Shown here: piece by piece, positions 25,108 through 33,565 of the stretch
Numbering within the stretch: position 1 is the first letter of the stretch
How the letters are laid out: every line of letters starts with the position of its first letter
Assembly (NCBI RefSeq): GCF_030563405.1
Contig: NZ_CP130749.1
Location: 682,001 to 746,000, forward strand
DNA length: 64,000 nucleotides
Direction of reading: 5' to 3'
From: Vibrio sp. SNU_ST1
GTDB taxonomy: Bacteria; Pseudomonadota; Gammaproteobacteria; Enterobacterales; Vibrionaceae
Notes under the pieces: model-generated
Told to the model about the DNA's origin: nothing
The model's database searches: none
Seen by the model: only the letters and a program-made list of their open reading frames with translations
Position numbers and translations under genes: made by a program

Positions 25108-26043
25108 ATGCGATTCATGACTCTATTGATGTCGTTAATGGCGGTGCTATCGACACCCAATGCATTGGCAAAAGAATACACAGTCGACAGCGATAAGTTG
25201 ACGATAGGTATTACCCTACAGCCTTACTATAGCTACGTAAAAGCAGTGGTCGGTGACAAAGTGAACATCCTTCCTTTGGTTGATGCTGGCTTTAACCCGC
25301 ATAATTACTTGCCACAACCGAATGACTTGAAGCGATTGAGCCAGATGGATGCAATCGTGGTAAATGGTATTGGCCATGATGACTTCGCATTAAAAGTCAT
25401 TTCAGCTGCGCAACGTGATGATTTAATGGTTATTGAAGCGAACAAAGAAGTACCTCTACTTCCTGCATTAGGCCAGTCTGTTGGCCAAGGGGCGGTGAAT
25501 CCACATACGTTTGTTGGACTTTCTACAACAATCCAAAAGGTGTACACCATCGCGAGTGAAGTTTCTAAACTCGATCCAAACAACGCGGCGTTTTATCGCA
25601 AAAACGCACGTAAGTACGCCAAGCAATTTCGCTTTATGAAGCGTGATGCGATGTTGTCATTAGGTGAACTCGATACATCAGGTATGAAAGTGGCGACCAC
25701 GCACAATGCTTATGGTTATATCCTTCAAGAGTTTGGTGTGGATGTCGCGGCGGTGATTGAGCCTGCACACGGTGTTGAACCAAGTGCGAGCCAACTGCAA
25801 GATACGATCGAGAAGATCCGCGCATCGGGCATTGATGTCCTGTTTTACGAACTGAACATGCCTAATCGATTTGTGGATACGATTGAAGCCGAAACGGGTG
25901 TGCAGCTTTACCGTTTTTCTCACATGACGCACGGTGAGTATGAAGACGATAAGGTGGAAGTCGAAATGAAGAAGAACTTAGAAACGTTAATCGAAGCCAT
26001 GAAATTTGCTGCGGCTAACCAGGCTAAAAGCGGGAAGGCATAA
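25108..26043 (+). CDS. Metal ABC transporter substrate-binding protein (ZnuA/FpvC-like)
   Basis: The product (311 residues from ATG 25108, chosen because the signal peptide MRFMTLLMSLMAVLSTPNALA starts there behind AAGAGA) belongs to the cluster A-I metal-binding proteins. Candidate ligands are in the family positions: H in GFNPHNYLPQPND, H in NPHTFVG, H in THNAYGY, and an acidic residue in the last lobe. It lacks the long His-rich loop of ZnuA. The order binding protein-ATPase-permease-second binding protein is that of fpvCDEF. Metal is not determined; iron(II), manganese and zinc are possible, and iron is favoured by the Fur-like site. Confidence 0.85.
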   Translation: MRFMTLLMSLMAVLSTPNALAKEYTVDSDKLTIGITLQPYYSYVKAVVGDKVNILPLVDAGFNPHNYLPQPNDLKRLSQMDAIVVNGIGHDDFALKVISAAQRDDLMVIEANKEVPLLPALGQSVGQGAVNPHTFVGLSTTIQKVYTIASEVSKLDPNNAAFYRKNARKYAKQFRFMKRDAMLSLGELDTSGMKVATTHNAYGYILQEFGVDVAAVIEPAHGVEPSASQLQDTIEKIRASGIDVLFYELNMPNRFVDTIEAETGVQLYRFSHMTHGEYEDDKVEVEMKKNLETLIEAMKFAAANQAKSGKA

Positions 26044-26777
26044 TGCAAGGTCCATCGATTTCAATCAACCAACTCGGTCTGCAATACGACAACAACGTAA
26101 TTCTGGATGATATCACGCTAGAGCTTAAAGCGGGTGAATGCCATGTGATCATGGGGCCAAACGGCGGAGGCAAAACCTCTTTGCTGCGTTCAGTTCTTGG
26201 TTTGACGCCTTTCTCTGGTCAAATCAATATTCATTGGCCAGAAAAGCCAAGCATTGGTTACGTTCCTCAAAAAGCGACCTTCGAATCGAGCTTACCTCTG
26301 ACGGTAATGGACTTTGTACTGCTCAACCAAACAAGAATTCCGCTGTTTTGGCGTCGTAAGTCCAAGCAATTAGATCTTGCATTAGCACAACTCGATCGTG
26401 TGGGAATGGCGTCTCGTAGCGACCGCCGTATGGGCCAGCTATCGGGTGGTGAGCAGCAACGTGTGTTGTTTGCTCAAGCGTTGTTGGACAATCCAAGTTT
26501 ATTAGTGTTGGACGAACCCACTACCGGCATGGATGAACAAGGCGTTCGTTATTTAGAATCGCTAGTTCGTGAATGCGTTAATGAAGGGCGTACCATTCTT
26601 GCTGTTCACCATGATGTAACCGCAGTACGTCGTCTTGAAGCGAATGTACATGTTGTGAATCGATTCTTGGTGGATAGTGGTTCACATGAACAAGTACTAC
26701 ACCCTACTAAAATCGAGAGTCTGTTCCAGCACTATAGCAGTGGATCTGCCATCACCAAATCGAAGGAGGTTGCGTAA
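26043..26777 (+). CDS. Metal ABC transporter ATP-binding protein (FpvD-like)
   Basis: The 244-residue ATPase has Walker A GPNGGGKTSLLR, signature LSGGEQQRVLFAQ, Walker B LLVLDEPTTGMD and the switch histidine in AVHHD. It is of the manganese/zinc/iron ABC family. It is joined by TAATG 1-bp overlaps to the binding-protein gene before it and the permease after it. Confidence 0.93.
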   Translation: MQGPSISINQLGLQYDNNVILDDITLELKAGECHVIMGPNGGGKTSLLRSVLGLTPFSGQINIHWPEKPSIGYVPQKATFESSLPLTVMDFVLLNQTRIPLFWRRKSKQLDLALAQLDRVGMASRSDRRMGQLSGGEQQRVLFAQALLDNPSLLVLDEPTTGMDEQGVRYLESLVRECVNEGRTILAVHHDVTAVRRLEANVHVVNRFLVDSGSHEQVLHPTKIESLFQHYSSGSAITKSKEVA

Positions 26778-27652
26778 TGGAGTGGTTACGACAACTTGCC
26801 ATTAGTGGCGTTGAAGCGGGTTGGTTATCAGACAGCTTCATGTATGCGTTTATGGTGAATGCACTCGTTGCCGCATTGTTACTTGGCCCGTTATTAGGTG
26901 GCCTTGGTACTTTGGTTATTGCAAAGCGTCTGGCATTCTTCTCTGAAGCGGTAGGTCACGCAGCATTAACCGGTATTGCTATTGGTGTTTTGCTTGGCGA
27001 ACCACCAGAAAACCCAATTATTGGTCTGTTTAGCTTCTGTATGATCTTTGCTTTGCTTCTTCACTTTGTAAGAAACAGAACCAACGTGCCATACGATACC
27101 TTAGTCGGCGTTTTTCTTGCGCTCGCTTTAGCGGTCGGGGCGGCATTGTTGATGTACGTGGCACGTAAGATCAACATCCACATGCTTGAGAATGTGCTGT
27201 TTGGTTCGATTCTGACGGTAACAGATCAAGACTTAGCGATTCTCGCAGGTAGCTGCGCACTCATCATTTTGCTCTTGATACCGACGTTTAACCGTATTCT
27301 TCTCACTTGTATCAGCCCTGATATTGCGAAGGTTCGAGGTTACAACACCAGTTTCTACGACTACCTGTTTGTCATGATGATCACGTTAGTCACGATTGCT
27401 GCCGTTAAGATTGTGGGTGCAGTTTTGGTAGGCGCGTTGTTATTGATTCCAGGTGCAACGGCTCGACTATTAACCAAGCGCATGGGTAGCTTTGTGTTGT
27501 TATCAGCATTGCTAGCGACCATTGCGTGTTTGGTTGGCACGGTATTACCAATGGAACTTAAATTGCCAGTACCGTCGGGTGCTTCAATCATCATCGTTTC
27601 TGCAACGTTTTTCCTAGCGGCAACGCTATACCGAATTATAAGAAAGGCATAA
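26777..27652 (+). CDS. Metal ABC transporter permease (ABC-3 family, FpvE-like)
   Basis: The 291-residue inner-membrane protein has about eight membrane segments and ABC-3 family stretches (LGTLVIAKRLAFFSEAVGHAAL, written here only in part; LVGALLLIPGATARLL). It forms the channel for the metal delivered by the binding protein. It is followed after 2 bp by a second binding-protein-like gene. Confidence 0.92.
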   Translation: MEWLRQLAISGVEAGWLSDSFMYAFMVNALVAALLLGPLLGGLGTLVIAKRLAFFSEAVGHAALTGIAIGVLLGEPPENPIIGLFSFCMIFALLLHFVRNRTNVPYDTLVGVFLALALAVGAALLMYVARKINIHMLENVLFGSILTVTDQDLAILAGSCALIILLLIPTFNRILLTCISPDIAKVRGYNTSFYDYLFVMMITLVTIAAVKIVGAVLVGALLLIPGATARLLTKRMGSFVLLSALLATIACLVGTVLPMELKLPVPSGASIIIVSATFFLAATLYRIIRKA

Positions 27653-27654
27653 CT

Positions 27655-28578
27655 ATGACTCCTTTAATGAATCGTATTTTAAGCTCAGTAAAAACAGCGG
27701 CTCAAGTGGGTGTGCATGGTAGTGTCTTAATGGCTGGATCTGTGGTGTCACTGAACGCTAACGCAGAAGACATCTTAACGAGCACACCTGTGACTTATGC
27801 ATTGGCAACAGAGCTAACCAAAGGCACTGACATTACGACTGAATACCTACCACCAAAACGGTACGGTATTGATCGCTTACCTAACTGGTTTGGCACTAAG
27901 GGTGAAAGCAAGGTGCTTAAGTCAGGAGAGAAGGCGACCGTTGCGTTAACGCTGTCATCTATTTGGCAAGCGGATCCTACATTTGTATACGCAAGGCAAG
28001 GCAACATCCGTTTGGTTGAGGTGGATGCCGCTCAAGCGATTACACCGCGCGCACAAGGTGTTGCCGCGTTGACGCTATCGAGTGGTGATGTGTCTAAGTT
28101 CGCGTGGTTAAACCCAACTAACTTAACGCGCATGGCGGCAATTGTGGCTGACGACTTTAAGTTATTGTGGCCAGCGCAAGCAGAGACGATTGATAGCAAT
28201 TTACAGCGTGTGATGCTTGATGTACGTGAACTGATTAACAAGCAACAAGCGGTATTATTGGATAACGACGTAGATTCAGTATTGTTGCTTTCAGAAAGCT
28301 TGGAAGATTTTGTTTCTGGTAGCCAACTGTTTGTTGAAGCACGTATGTTCAAAGCTGAATTGGAATGGACAGAGCAAGACAAGGCCAAACTCAAAGCGAT
28401 GTTTTCTGAAGATAACGCGCTATGGTTAGTTACAGCGAAAAAGCCTACGACTTTGATTAAGTCGCTGGTGCCTAATGAGCGAATTCTTGTTGTTGACTCG
28501 GTAGACCGCTGGGGAAGAGCGGGGATTAATGCAAAAGCGCCGTTCGCACGTTGGGAAGTTAAACCATTCAAAGGTTAA
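27655..28578 (+). CDS. Second, divergent binding-protein-like periplasmic protein (FpvF-like)
   Basis: The 307-residue product has an N-terminal export signal (about 20-40, GSVVSLNANA) and a weakly ZnuA-like layout, including a long helix (about 160-200) and a C-terminal lobe. It lacks the metal-ligand histidines of the protein at 25.1 kb. Its position after the permease matches FpvF of Pseudomonas, which binds FpvC and the siderophore. I infer a similar docking role. Last gene of the operon; a terminator follows. Confidence 0.7.
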   Translation: MTPLMNRILSSVKTAAQVGVHGSVLMAGSVVSLNANAEDILTSTPVTYALATELTKGTDITTEYLPPKRYGIDRLPNWFGTKGESKVLKSGEKATVALTLSSIWQADPTFVYARQGNIRLVEVDAAQAITPRAQGVAALTLSSGDVSKFAWLNPTNLTRMAAIVADDFKLLWPAQAETIDSNLQRVMLDVRELINKQQAVLLDNDVDSVLLLSESLEDFVSGSQLFVEARMFKAELEWTEQDKAKLKAMFSEDNALWLVTAKKPTTLIKSLVPNERILVVDSVDRWGRAGINAKAPFARWEVKPFKG

Positions 28579-28615
28579 TTGAATAGCTAAGTCGCTAGGT
28601 TAATACGGTAGGATC

Positions 28616-28648
28616 AAAAAAGCAGCCCAAATAGAGGCTGCTTTTTTT
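28616..28648 (+). terminator. Terminator of the fpv-like operon
   Basis: AGCAGCC (28621-28627) and GGCTGCT (28636-28642) are flanked by an A-tract and a T-tract; it can serve both strands. Confidence 0.85.
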
Positions 28649-28704
28649 GTTCTTGTTCGTTGCCTCTGGTCAGAGTGCCTGGCAAGAACACTGCGAGTTT
28701 AAAC

Positions 28705-28935
28705 TTACTCTGCAGCTTTTGTTTCTTTAGTTTCGATACCAGCTTCTTCGGCTTCAACCGTTGTCTCTACTGAACCCTCAGCTTGCTCTAGAGCGGCTTT
28801 CGCTTGTTCTTCAGCTTCCATTTTTGCGCGATCAGCTTTAGAGATATAGCGAGGCTTGTTGCTACCATGCAGTTTAGAATTCGCCTGTTTCTGTCTTTTC
28901 TTTAGAATTTGATTGATTTTTTTCTTACGGTTCAT
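28705..28935 (-). CDS. DUF2986 small basic/acidic protein
   Basis: The 76-residue protein starts with a very basic helix (MNRKKKINQILKKRQKQANS) and ends in an acidic Glu/Ala/Thr-rich tail. This is the DUF2986 family of Vibrio and relatives. The basic part suggests nucleic acid or ribosome contact, which is only an inference. It is alone on the minus strand. Confidence 0.75.
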   Translation of the reverse strand: MNRKKKINQILKKRQKQANSKLHGSNKPRYISKADRAKMEAEEQAKAALEQAEGSVETTVEAEEAGIETKETKAAE

Positions 28936-29032
28936 TGCTGCATAGCCTTGTATTTAGTTTATGCGGTGGAGGATAATCATTTTAGATCTAGAACTCAATA
29001 TTTACATGGTATTCAGCAAGGAAAATATCACT

Positions 29033-29548
29033 ATGCAGGCCGTCGAGACCGCACGTTTACGATTAAGAATGATCACCCCTCAAGATGCGGCGTTTATCCA
29101 GAGATTATATAGCTCAGAAGATTTTCAGCGTTACATCGGAGACAAGGAAATTTCAGATACTGACAAGGCTGTTGAATACATCGAAAACAACATTCTGAAG
29201 ATGCATAAAGAGAAGGGCGTGTGTTTACTGATGGTCGAAATTAAAGGCTCCTCAACAGCAATTGGTGTCTGCGGACTCATTAAAAGAGATACCTTAGAGT
29301 CTCATGATATTGGTTATGGTTTTGTCCCTGAAGTCTATGGGCAAGGTTTTGCATTGGAAGCGGCACAAGCGATAATTGAACAAGCTAAGCATAATGCTGA
29401 TATCGATCATTTAGTTGCCATCACTACCTCTGATAACATTCGAAGTATCGCACTACTGACTAAATTAGGTTTTGCGTTCGAACGAGTTGAAGAGGCGATT
29501 AATGAAAGCGTCAATCTCAACCTGTACGGTCTCTTATTAGGTAATTAA
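29033..29548 (+). CDS. GNAT-family N-acetyltransferase
   Basis: The product (171 residues) starts at ATG 29033, chosen because MQAVETARLRLR is the usual family start and AAGGAAAA lies ahead; an upstream in-frame ATG at 28961 has no support. It has the RimJ/RimL-like GNAT pattern (YGFVPEVYGQGFALEA at the acetyl-CoA loop, NIRSIALLTKLGF near the end). Substrate unknown. It precedes ygbA by 2 bp, so the two are probably cotranscribed. Confidence 0.85.
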   Translation: MQAVETARLRLRMITPQDAAFIQRLYSSEDFQRYIGDKEISDTDKAVEYIENNILKMHKEKGVCLLMVEIKGSSTAIGVCGLIKRDTLESHDIGYGFVPEVYGQGFALEAAQAIIEQAKHNADIDHLVAITTSDNIRSIALLTKLGFAFERVEEAINESVNLNLYGLLLGN

Positions 29549-29550
29549 TC

Positions 29551-29946
29551 ATGTTCCAACATAACAACCTTCTACAAGGCGAACTCGCAACGGAGTACAA
29601 AACCGTTATTGCGATGGTGCACATCTACTGCAAAGATCACCACGGTGCGGTTCGTCAGAATAACGCGTTATGTGAAGAGTGTGAGCAACTGTTGCGTTAT
29701 GCAGAGACACGACTTGATAGATGCCCTTATGGCGAAGCAAAGCCGACCTGTAATAAGTGTCCGATTCATTGCTATAAACCAGACCCGAAAGAGCAGATGC
29801 GTTTAGTGATGCGCTATGCAGGGCCAAGAATGCTACTTAAGCATCCGATTTTATCGATTAGGCATTTGATTCATGAGAAACGGAAAGTGCCAGAGAAGCC
29901 ACTGCCGAATGTGTCGAATCGCCATATCCGAATGAACAAGAAGTAA
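29551..29946 (+). CDS. ygbA: YgbA-like nitrous oxide-stimulated promoter family protein
   Basis: The 131-residue cytoplasmic protein has many cysteines (CKDHH, ALCEEC, DRCPYG, CNKCPIHCYKP) in the pattern of the YgbA family. In E. coli ygbA is repressed by the nitric-oxide sensor NsrR. The cysteine pattern suggests metal or iron-sulfur binding. Here it may be part of the response to nitrite-derived nitric oxide, in keeping with nirBDC in the same window. I did not find a convincing NsrR site. Confidence 0.8.
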   Translation: MFQHNNLLQGELATEYKTVIAMVHIYCKDHHGAVRQNNALCEECEQLLRYAETRLDRCPYGEAKPTCNKCPIHCYKPDPKEQMRLVMRYAGPRMLLKHPILSIRHLIHEKRKVPEKPLPNVSNRHIRMNKK

Positions 29947-29978
29947 CAGGCGCTTTAAAGTGGTCGCTGAAGAAACGA

Positions 29979-30005
29979 AAAAGGTCTGATTGCTCAGACC
30001 TTTTG
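29979..30005. terminator. Bidirectional terminator between ygbA and MATE gene
   Basis: AAAAGGTCTGA (29979-29989) pairs with TCAGACCTTTT (29994-30004) around loop TTGC; A- and T-tracts are present on both sides. Confidence 0.85.
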
Positions 30006-30066
30006 TGTTTCTGCTAACTGCATTATCAGAAGGCAGTCTTGTAGGAAAAATACTTTATGTGTAAAG

Positions 30067-31464
30067 CTACACTGCTTGAGGCTCGTCGTAGGTCACTGTG
30101 AGATTGTTGATCCAGCGTCGGCTCAAGTAGCGGTGCGAGCATATTGCCAGTTTCACCACTTCTTCTACCAACATCAGACCATAGATGTATTTGAAATCCC
30201 ATCCAGCGACAAACGCGCCGTAAACACACACTGGAATGCCAACCATCCACATAGCAATGAAATCCATGCGCAAGCAAAAAGCGTTATCACCACCAGCACG
30301 AATAATACCGTTAATGATCACCATGTTTAGCATACGAATCACCACTGCAAAACACATGATCATCATTGCTGGCGAAGCAAGCGGGTACAATGCATCTGTA
30401 GAAAGGTTTAACCATGATAGAACATGTTCTTTACCCATAAACAGTAGCAAACCAACGATAGCGCCAAAGCCAACCACGGCTTTAATGAATGTTAGACCCA
30501 TGCTCATTGCTTCATCAAATTCATCACGGCCTAGCGAATGGCCAAGCAACACTGAACACGCTACGGAGATACCAAAGAAGATCGAGTAACACAGCGACTC
30601 AAAAGGCGCGAGCATCGAAAACACGGCAAGTTCAGTTGTGCCCATGTGACCGAAGATCATTTGATACGCCATCGTTCCCATTGCCCACAACACGGCATTC
30701 ATCGTCAACGGTAAAGCAATACGACGATAAGACAGCCACAGTGACGGACGATGCGGTGAGCTTGGGGTGGTTAACAGCCAGTGCTTACGCATACGCATGT
30801 AGCTATACATCAAGCCCACTTGAATCAATCGCGCTAAAGTTGTCGCTAATGCCGCGCCTGCTACACCCATCGCAGGAATACCAAAGGCACCTTTAATAAG
30901 AACAAAGTTAAGCGCAATGTTGAGTGCAATAGTAACACCACCTAACAATAGTGGTGTTACGGTGTCACCTGATGAGCGCATGCTTGCCTCTACAACTACA
31001 ACAATGTGAGTTAGAAGTAGAACAGGGAACCCATACCATAGGTAAGTCGCTCCAAGCTCAATCACGGTTTGATCGCTAGTTTGCAACATCATTAAAAACT
31101 GAGAACCAAGAGTGATGATTGCTGTAACAGGCAGCAGAACTTTTAATCCAAACATCATAGCGATGGAGGATACGGTTCGCGCGCTTTTTCGGTCATTCTT
31201 TCCCCAGTATTGAGCGACTAAGGTTCCGTTTGCTGAGGCTAACCCTGCCATAATCATAATCGCAACGAAGTGCCATTTTGATGCAATTCCCACAGCCGCT
31301 GCTGCTTCCATACCAAAATCACTGACCATCAAGACGTCAGCAAGGGCAAGAATAGCAACCAAGGCACTTTGCAAAGCAACAGGTAAACCAAGTTTAATGA
31401 TACGAGGTAATATGCTATCTGGCTTGTTATTCATAGATGAGTTAGGGTTGATGTTAGTTGTCAT
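30067..31464 (-). CDS. MATE-family efflux transporter (copy 1)
   Basis: The 465-residue inner-membrane protein has about 12 membrane segments and the MATE layout of two six-helix halves (start LPRIIKLGLPVALQSALVAI; motif SSGDTVTPLLLG before helix 5; C-terminal RAGGDNAFCLRMDF). MATE proteins export cationic drugs or other small molecules using sodium or protons. It is transcribed away from an AraC regulator only 50 bp away, which probably controls it. A second MATE/AraC pair with the same layout and the same C-terminal motif (RRWINNL/KKWINNL) is at 45.2-47.6 kb. Confidence 0.92.
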   Translation of the reverse strand: MTTNINPNSSMNNKPDSILPRIIKLGLPVALQSALVAILALADVLMVSDFGMEAAAAVGIASKWHFVAIMIMAGLASANGTLVAQYWGKNDRKSARTVSSIAMMFGLKVLLPVTAIITLGSQFLMMLQTSDQTVIELGATYLWYGFPVLLLTHIVVVVEASMRSSGDTVTPLLLGGVTIALNIALNFVLIKGAFGIPAMGVAGAALATTLARLIQVGLMYSYMRMRKHWLLTTPSSPHRPSLWLSYRRIALPLTMNAVLWAMGTMAYQMIFGHMGTTELAVFSMLAPFESLCYSIFFGISVACSVLLGHSLGRDEFDEAMSMGLTFIKAVVGFGAIVGLLLFMGKEHVLSWLNLSTDALYPLASPAMMIMCFAVVIRMLNMVIINGIIRAGGDNAFCLRMDFIAMWMVGIPVCVYGAFVAGWDFKYIYGLMLVEEVVKLAICSHRYLSRRWINNLTVTYDEPQAV

Positions 31465-31514
31465 AAGCTCTCCGGTTTATGGCAGAACTATAGTGATTTG
31501 AGTGAAGTAATAAC

Positions 31515-32408
31515 ATGTTTAAAAAACAACAAAACCTGTGCAAATCCGTCATCGATACCATGAAGCCTAAATCAACGTGGCAAGATGAGGTGTTTCTCGC
31601 AGAGCAATGTAAAGAACGTTTTTTGACCGTTGAAGATATCCCAGAGATGAAAAGCTTTGGTGTATATATGGGTGGCATGGCAAAGCTGTATGATGCGTAT
31701 TGGGTTGAACGCGAATCAGTGAATGTTCATACCCTGATTTTTACTCAAGAAGGCGGCGGTATCTTAACAACCGCGACCTCAGTAAAAGCCATCACACCAT
31801 ACACGCTGGTGGTTCTTCCTGCAGAAACCCCATTTCGTTTTGAACTCGAGCCTCAATATAACTATTGGAAAATGGCCTGGATGCTGACGCCCGACACCCC
31901 GCAGTGGCAGCACATAGCAAGTTTAGGCCAGGGGATTGTGCCTTTCGGAGAGTGTGAGCAAATCTGGTCACTGATGAACTTGGTTTACTTTGAGATAGGG
32001 GGCCGAGCCAGTTACCGTAAGTTGCTCTTAAGTGAAATTATCCGAACACTGACGGGGTTTGAACCAAAATCGACCAGCACCACCGCACGTGTTCAAGCAC
32101 TCTATAACGAGATTGAAAGTAGTCTTCACCAACCATGGACCGTCGCAGGTATGGCTGAAAGGGTCTTTATCAGTGAAGAGCAACTTAATCGAGTCACCAA
32201 GACGCTATTCGATCTATCACCACGCAGCAAGTTGATTCAATTACGGATGGATAAAGCAACCAGTCTTCTGAAATACCAAGATTGGTCGGTTTCTATGATT
32301 GCCAACCGACTTGGCTACAAAGACCCTTATAATTTCTCACATCGTTTCAAAAAGCATTTTGGCTTATCCCCAAGCCAATATCGAAAAAGCCATCGACTTA
32401 CCGGGTAG
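31515..32408 (+). CDS. AraC-family regulator next to MATE copy 1
   Basis: The 297-residue protein has an N-terminal cupin-like sensing part (about 50-140; LIFTQEGGGILTT, TLVVLPAETPFRFE, WKMAWM) and a C-terminal double helix-turn-helix (about 195-293; SEEQLNRVTKTLF, SVSMIANRLGYKDPYNFSHR). It is divergent from the MATE gene and shares a 50-bp promoter region. The inducer is unknown. Confidence 0.9.
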   Translation: MFKKQQNLCKSVIDTMKPKSTWQDEVFLAEQCKERFLTVEDIPEMKSFGVYMGGMAKLYDAYWVERESVNVHTLIFTQEGGGILTTATSVKAITPYTLVVLPAETPFRFELEPQYNYWKMAWMLTPDTPQWQHIASLGQGIVPFGECEQIWSLMNLVYFEIGGRASYRKLLLSEIIRTLTGFEPKSTSTTARVQALYNEIESSLHQPWTVAGMAERVFISEEQLNRVTKTLFDLSPRSKLIQLRMDKATSLLKYQDWSVSMIANRLGYKDPYNFSHRFKKHFGLSPSQYRKSHRLTG

Positions 32409-32552
32409 TGCTGGTTGTATACTAAAAATTTGTTTTTTAGAACAATTCCACAAGATCAATTTTGCAGTAAATGTACGGTATTAAGTGATCCATCAATTTA
32501 GTATTTTTCTATTATTCGATAATGTTGGAAGTATTTTAGGGGACGGCGGTTT

Positions 32553-32903
32553 ATGAAACATGAGGAATCCATGAAAAAAATAGCGAATTACGTAGACGAT
32601 TTTAAACTTCCGTCTAAGTGGATTCTAAATAATAAAGAATTTCAATCAGGTACGAAAATCGTACGAAATCAGGAGTGTGGGACGATTATAGGAACGCTTG
32701 CTGAACCTCATCGTAAGGTGCTTTTTTACTTGTATCAAAACAAGGGGACAGTGATCAATAAGCAAATTTTGAAGCGTATAGGCTGGATGGGCAAAGCCGT
32801 GACATGTGCTTCAGTACTGGTTGCTATCTACGAGATAAGAAGGATCTTAGACTGTCATTGTATACAAACGGTTTCCAACGAAGGGTATGTAATGGAGGAT
32901 TAA
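32553..32903 (+). CDS. Stand-alone winged-helix DNA-binding protein (twin A)
   Basis: The 116-residue protein has an OmpR/ToxR-type winged helix (about 45-114; KVLFYLYQNKGTVINKQIL, EIRRILDCHCIQTVSNEGYV) with no receiver, membrane or sensor domain. It starts behind AGGGGACGG. It is a paralogue of the next gene: both share the order R-N-x-E-x-G, a PHRK/YRKI helix, V-A-I-x-E-I-R and a final EGYV. Surroundings are AT-rich. Function unknown; such proteins can act as orphan transcription factors. Confidence 0.75.
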   Translation: MKHEESMKKIANYVDDFKLPSKWILNNKEFQSGTKIVRNQECGTIIGTLAEPHRKVLFYLYQNKGTVINKQILKRIGWMGKAVTCASVLVAIYEIRRILDCHCIQTVSNEGYVMED

Positions 32904-33074
32904 TTATCTTCCATTTATATCCTGTTCATATATTAATAATAAAAATTTAATCTCTTTACCGTACGGGTTCCATTGATTATCGTCAATTTTAAACGTCCAC
33001 TTATAAGCGACGTTATATAAAAATGACGGAATCTAACTTTGTCGCTGGCTATATCGTAAGGGAAATATATAAAA

Positions 33075-33410
33075 ATGGACACCTATCCTGTAATAGAAAC
33101 AAACCACTCTGAAAGCAACGCAATACTTGAGCTAAACGGTAAAATTGTTGAACTCAACACTAAACTCATTCGCAATGTTGAAAATGGCTACGTTTTGGCT
33201 ACCATGCCTTTAGCATACCGTAAGATCATTCTATTTATGAATCGACATCGTGGTAAGTTGCTTAGTGTCAGCCAATTAAAAAAGATTGGTTGGGGAAGTG
33301 AGAAAGTGACTAATTCATCTGTAATTGTCGCTATATCAGAAATAAGAACATTATTCGGAGACGGATTAATTATTACCATTACTGGTGAAGGTTACGTATT
33401 TCAGCCTTAA
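33075..33410 (+). CDS. Stand-alone winged-helix DNA-binding protein (twin B)
   Basis: The 111-residue protein is the partner of the gene 171 bp upstream and has the same lone winged helix (about 40-110; YRKIILFMNRHRGKLLSVSQL, shown in part; VIVAISEIRTLF, GEGYVFQP). It starts after TAAGGGAAATATATAAAA. The N-terminal 35 residues differ from those of twin A. AT-rich flanks may reflect acquisition by transfer. Confidence 0.75.
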   Translation: MDTYPVIETNHSESNAILELNGKIVELNTKLIRNVENGYVLATMPLAYRKIILFMNRHRGKLLSVSQLKKIGWGSEKVTNSSVIVAISEIRTLFGDGLIITITGEGYVFQP

Positions 33411-33525
33411 CCTAAAGAGCACCTCGATTTTTATTATTGATGATTTTTGTCGACTTTTGCTCAGAAGTCATCAAACAAAAAGAGCTCTTCGTAAGACGGA
33501 AAGTCATAACTAAGAGCCCTAGAGG

Positions 33526-33560
33526 CAACTATCCTACCAGAGGGGGGGATAGTTGTTATT
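33526..33560. terminator. Possible terminator between twin B and MFS gene
   Basis: CAACTATCC (33526-33534) pairs with GGATAGTTG (33547-33555) around a G-rich loop, followed by TTATT. It is between convergent genes; the T-tract is weak. Confidence 0.45.
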
Positions 33561-33565
33561 CGAGC

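Noticed and set aside
28961..29032. Upstream extension of the GNAT protein from ATG 28961
   Set aside because: The extension has no ribosome site and the family start with AAGGAAAA lies at 29033.
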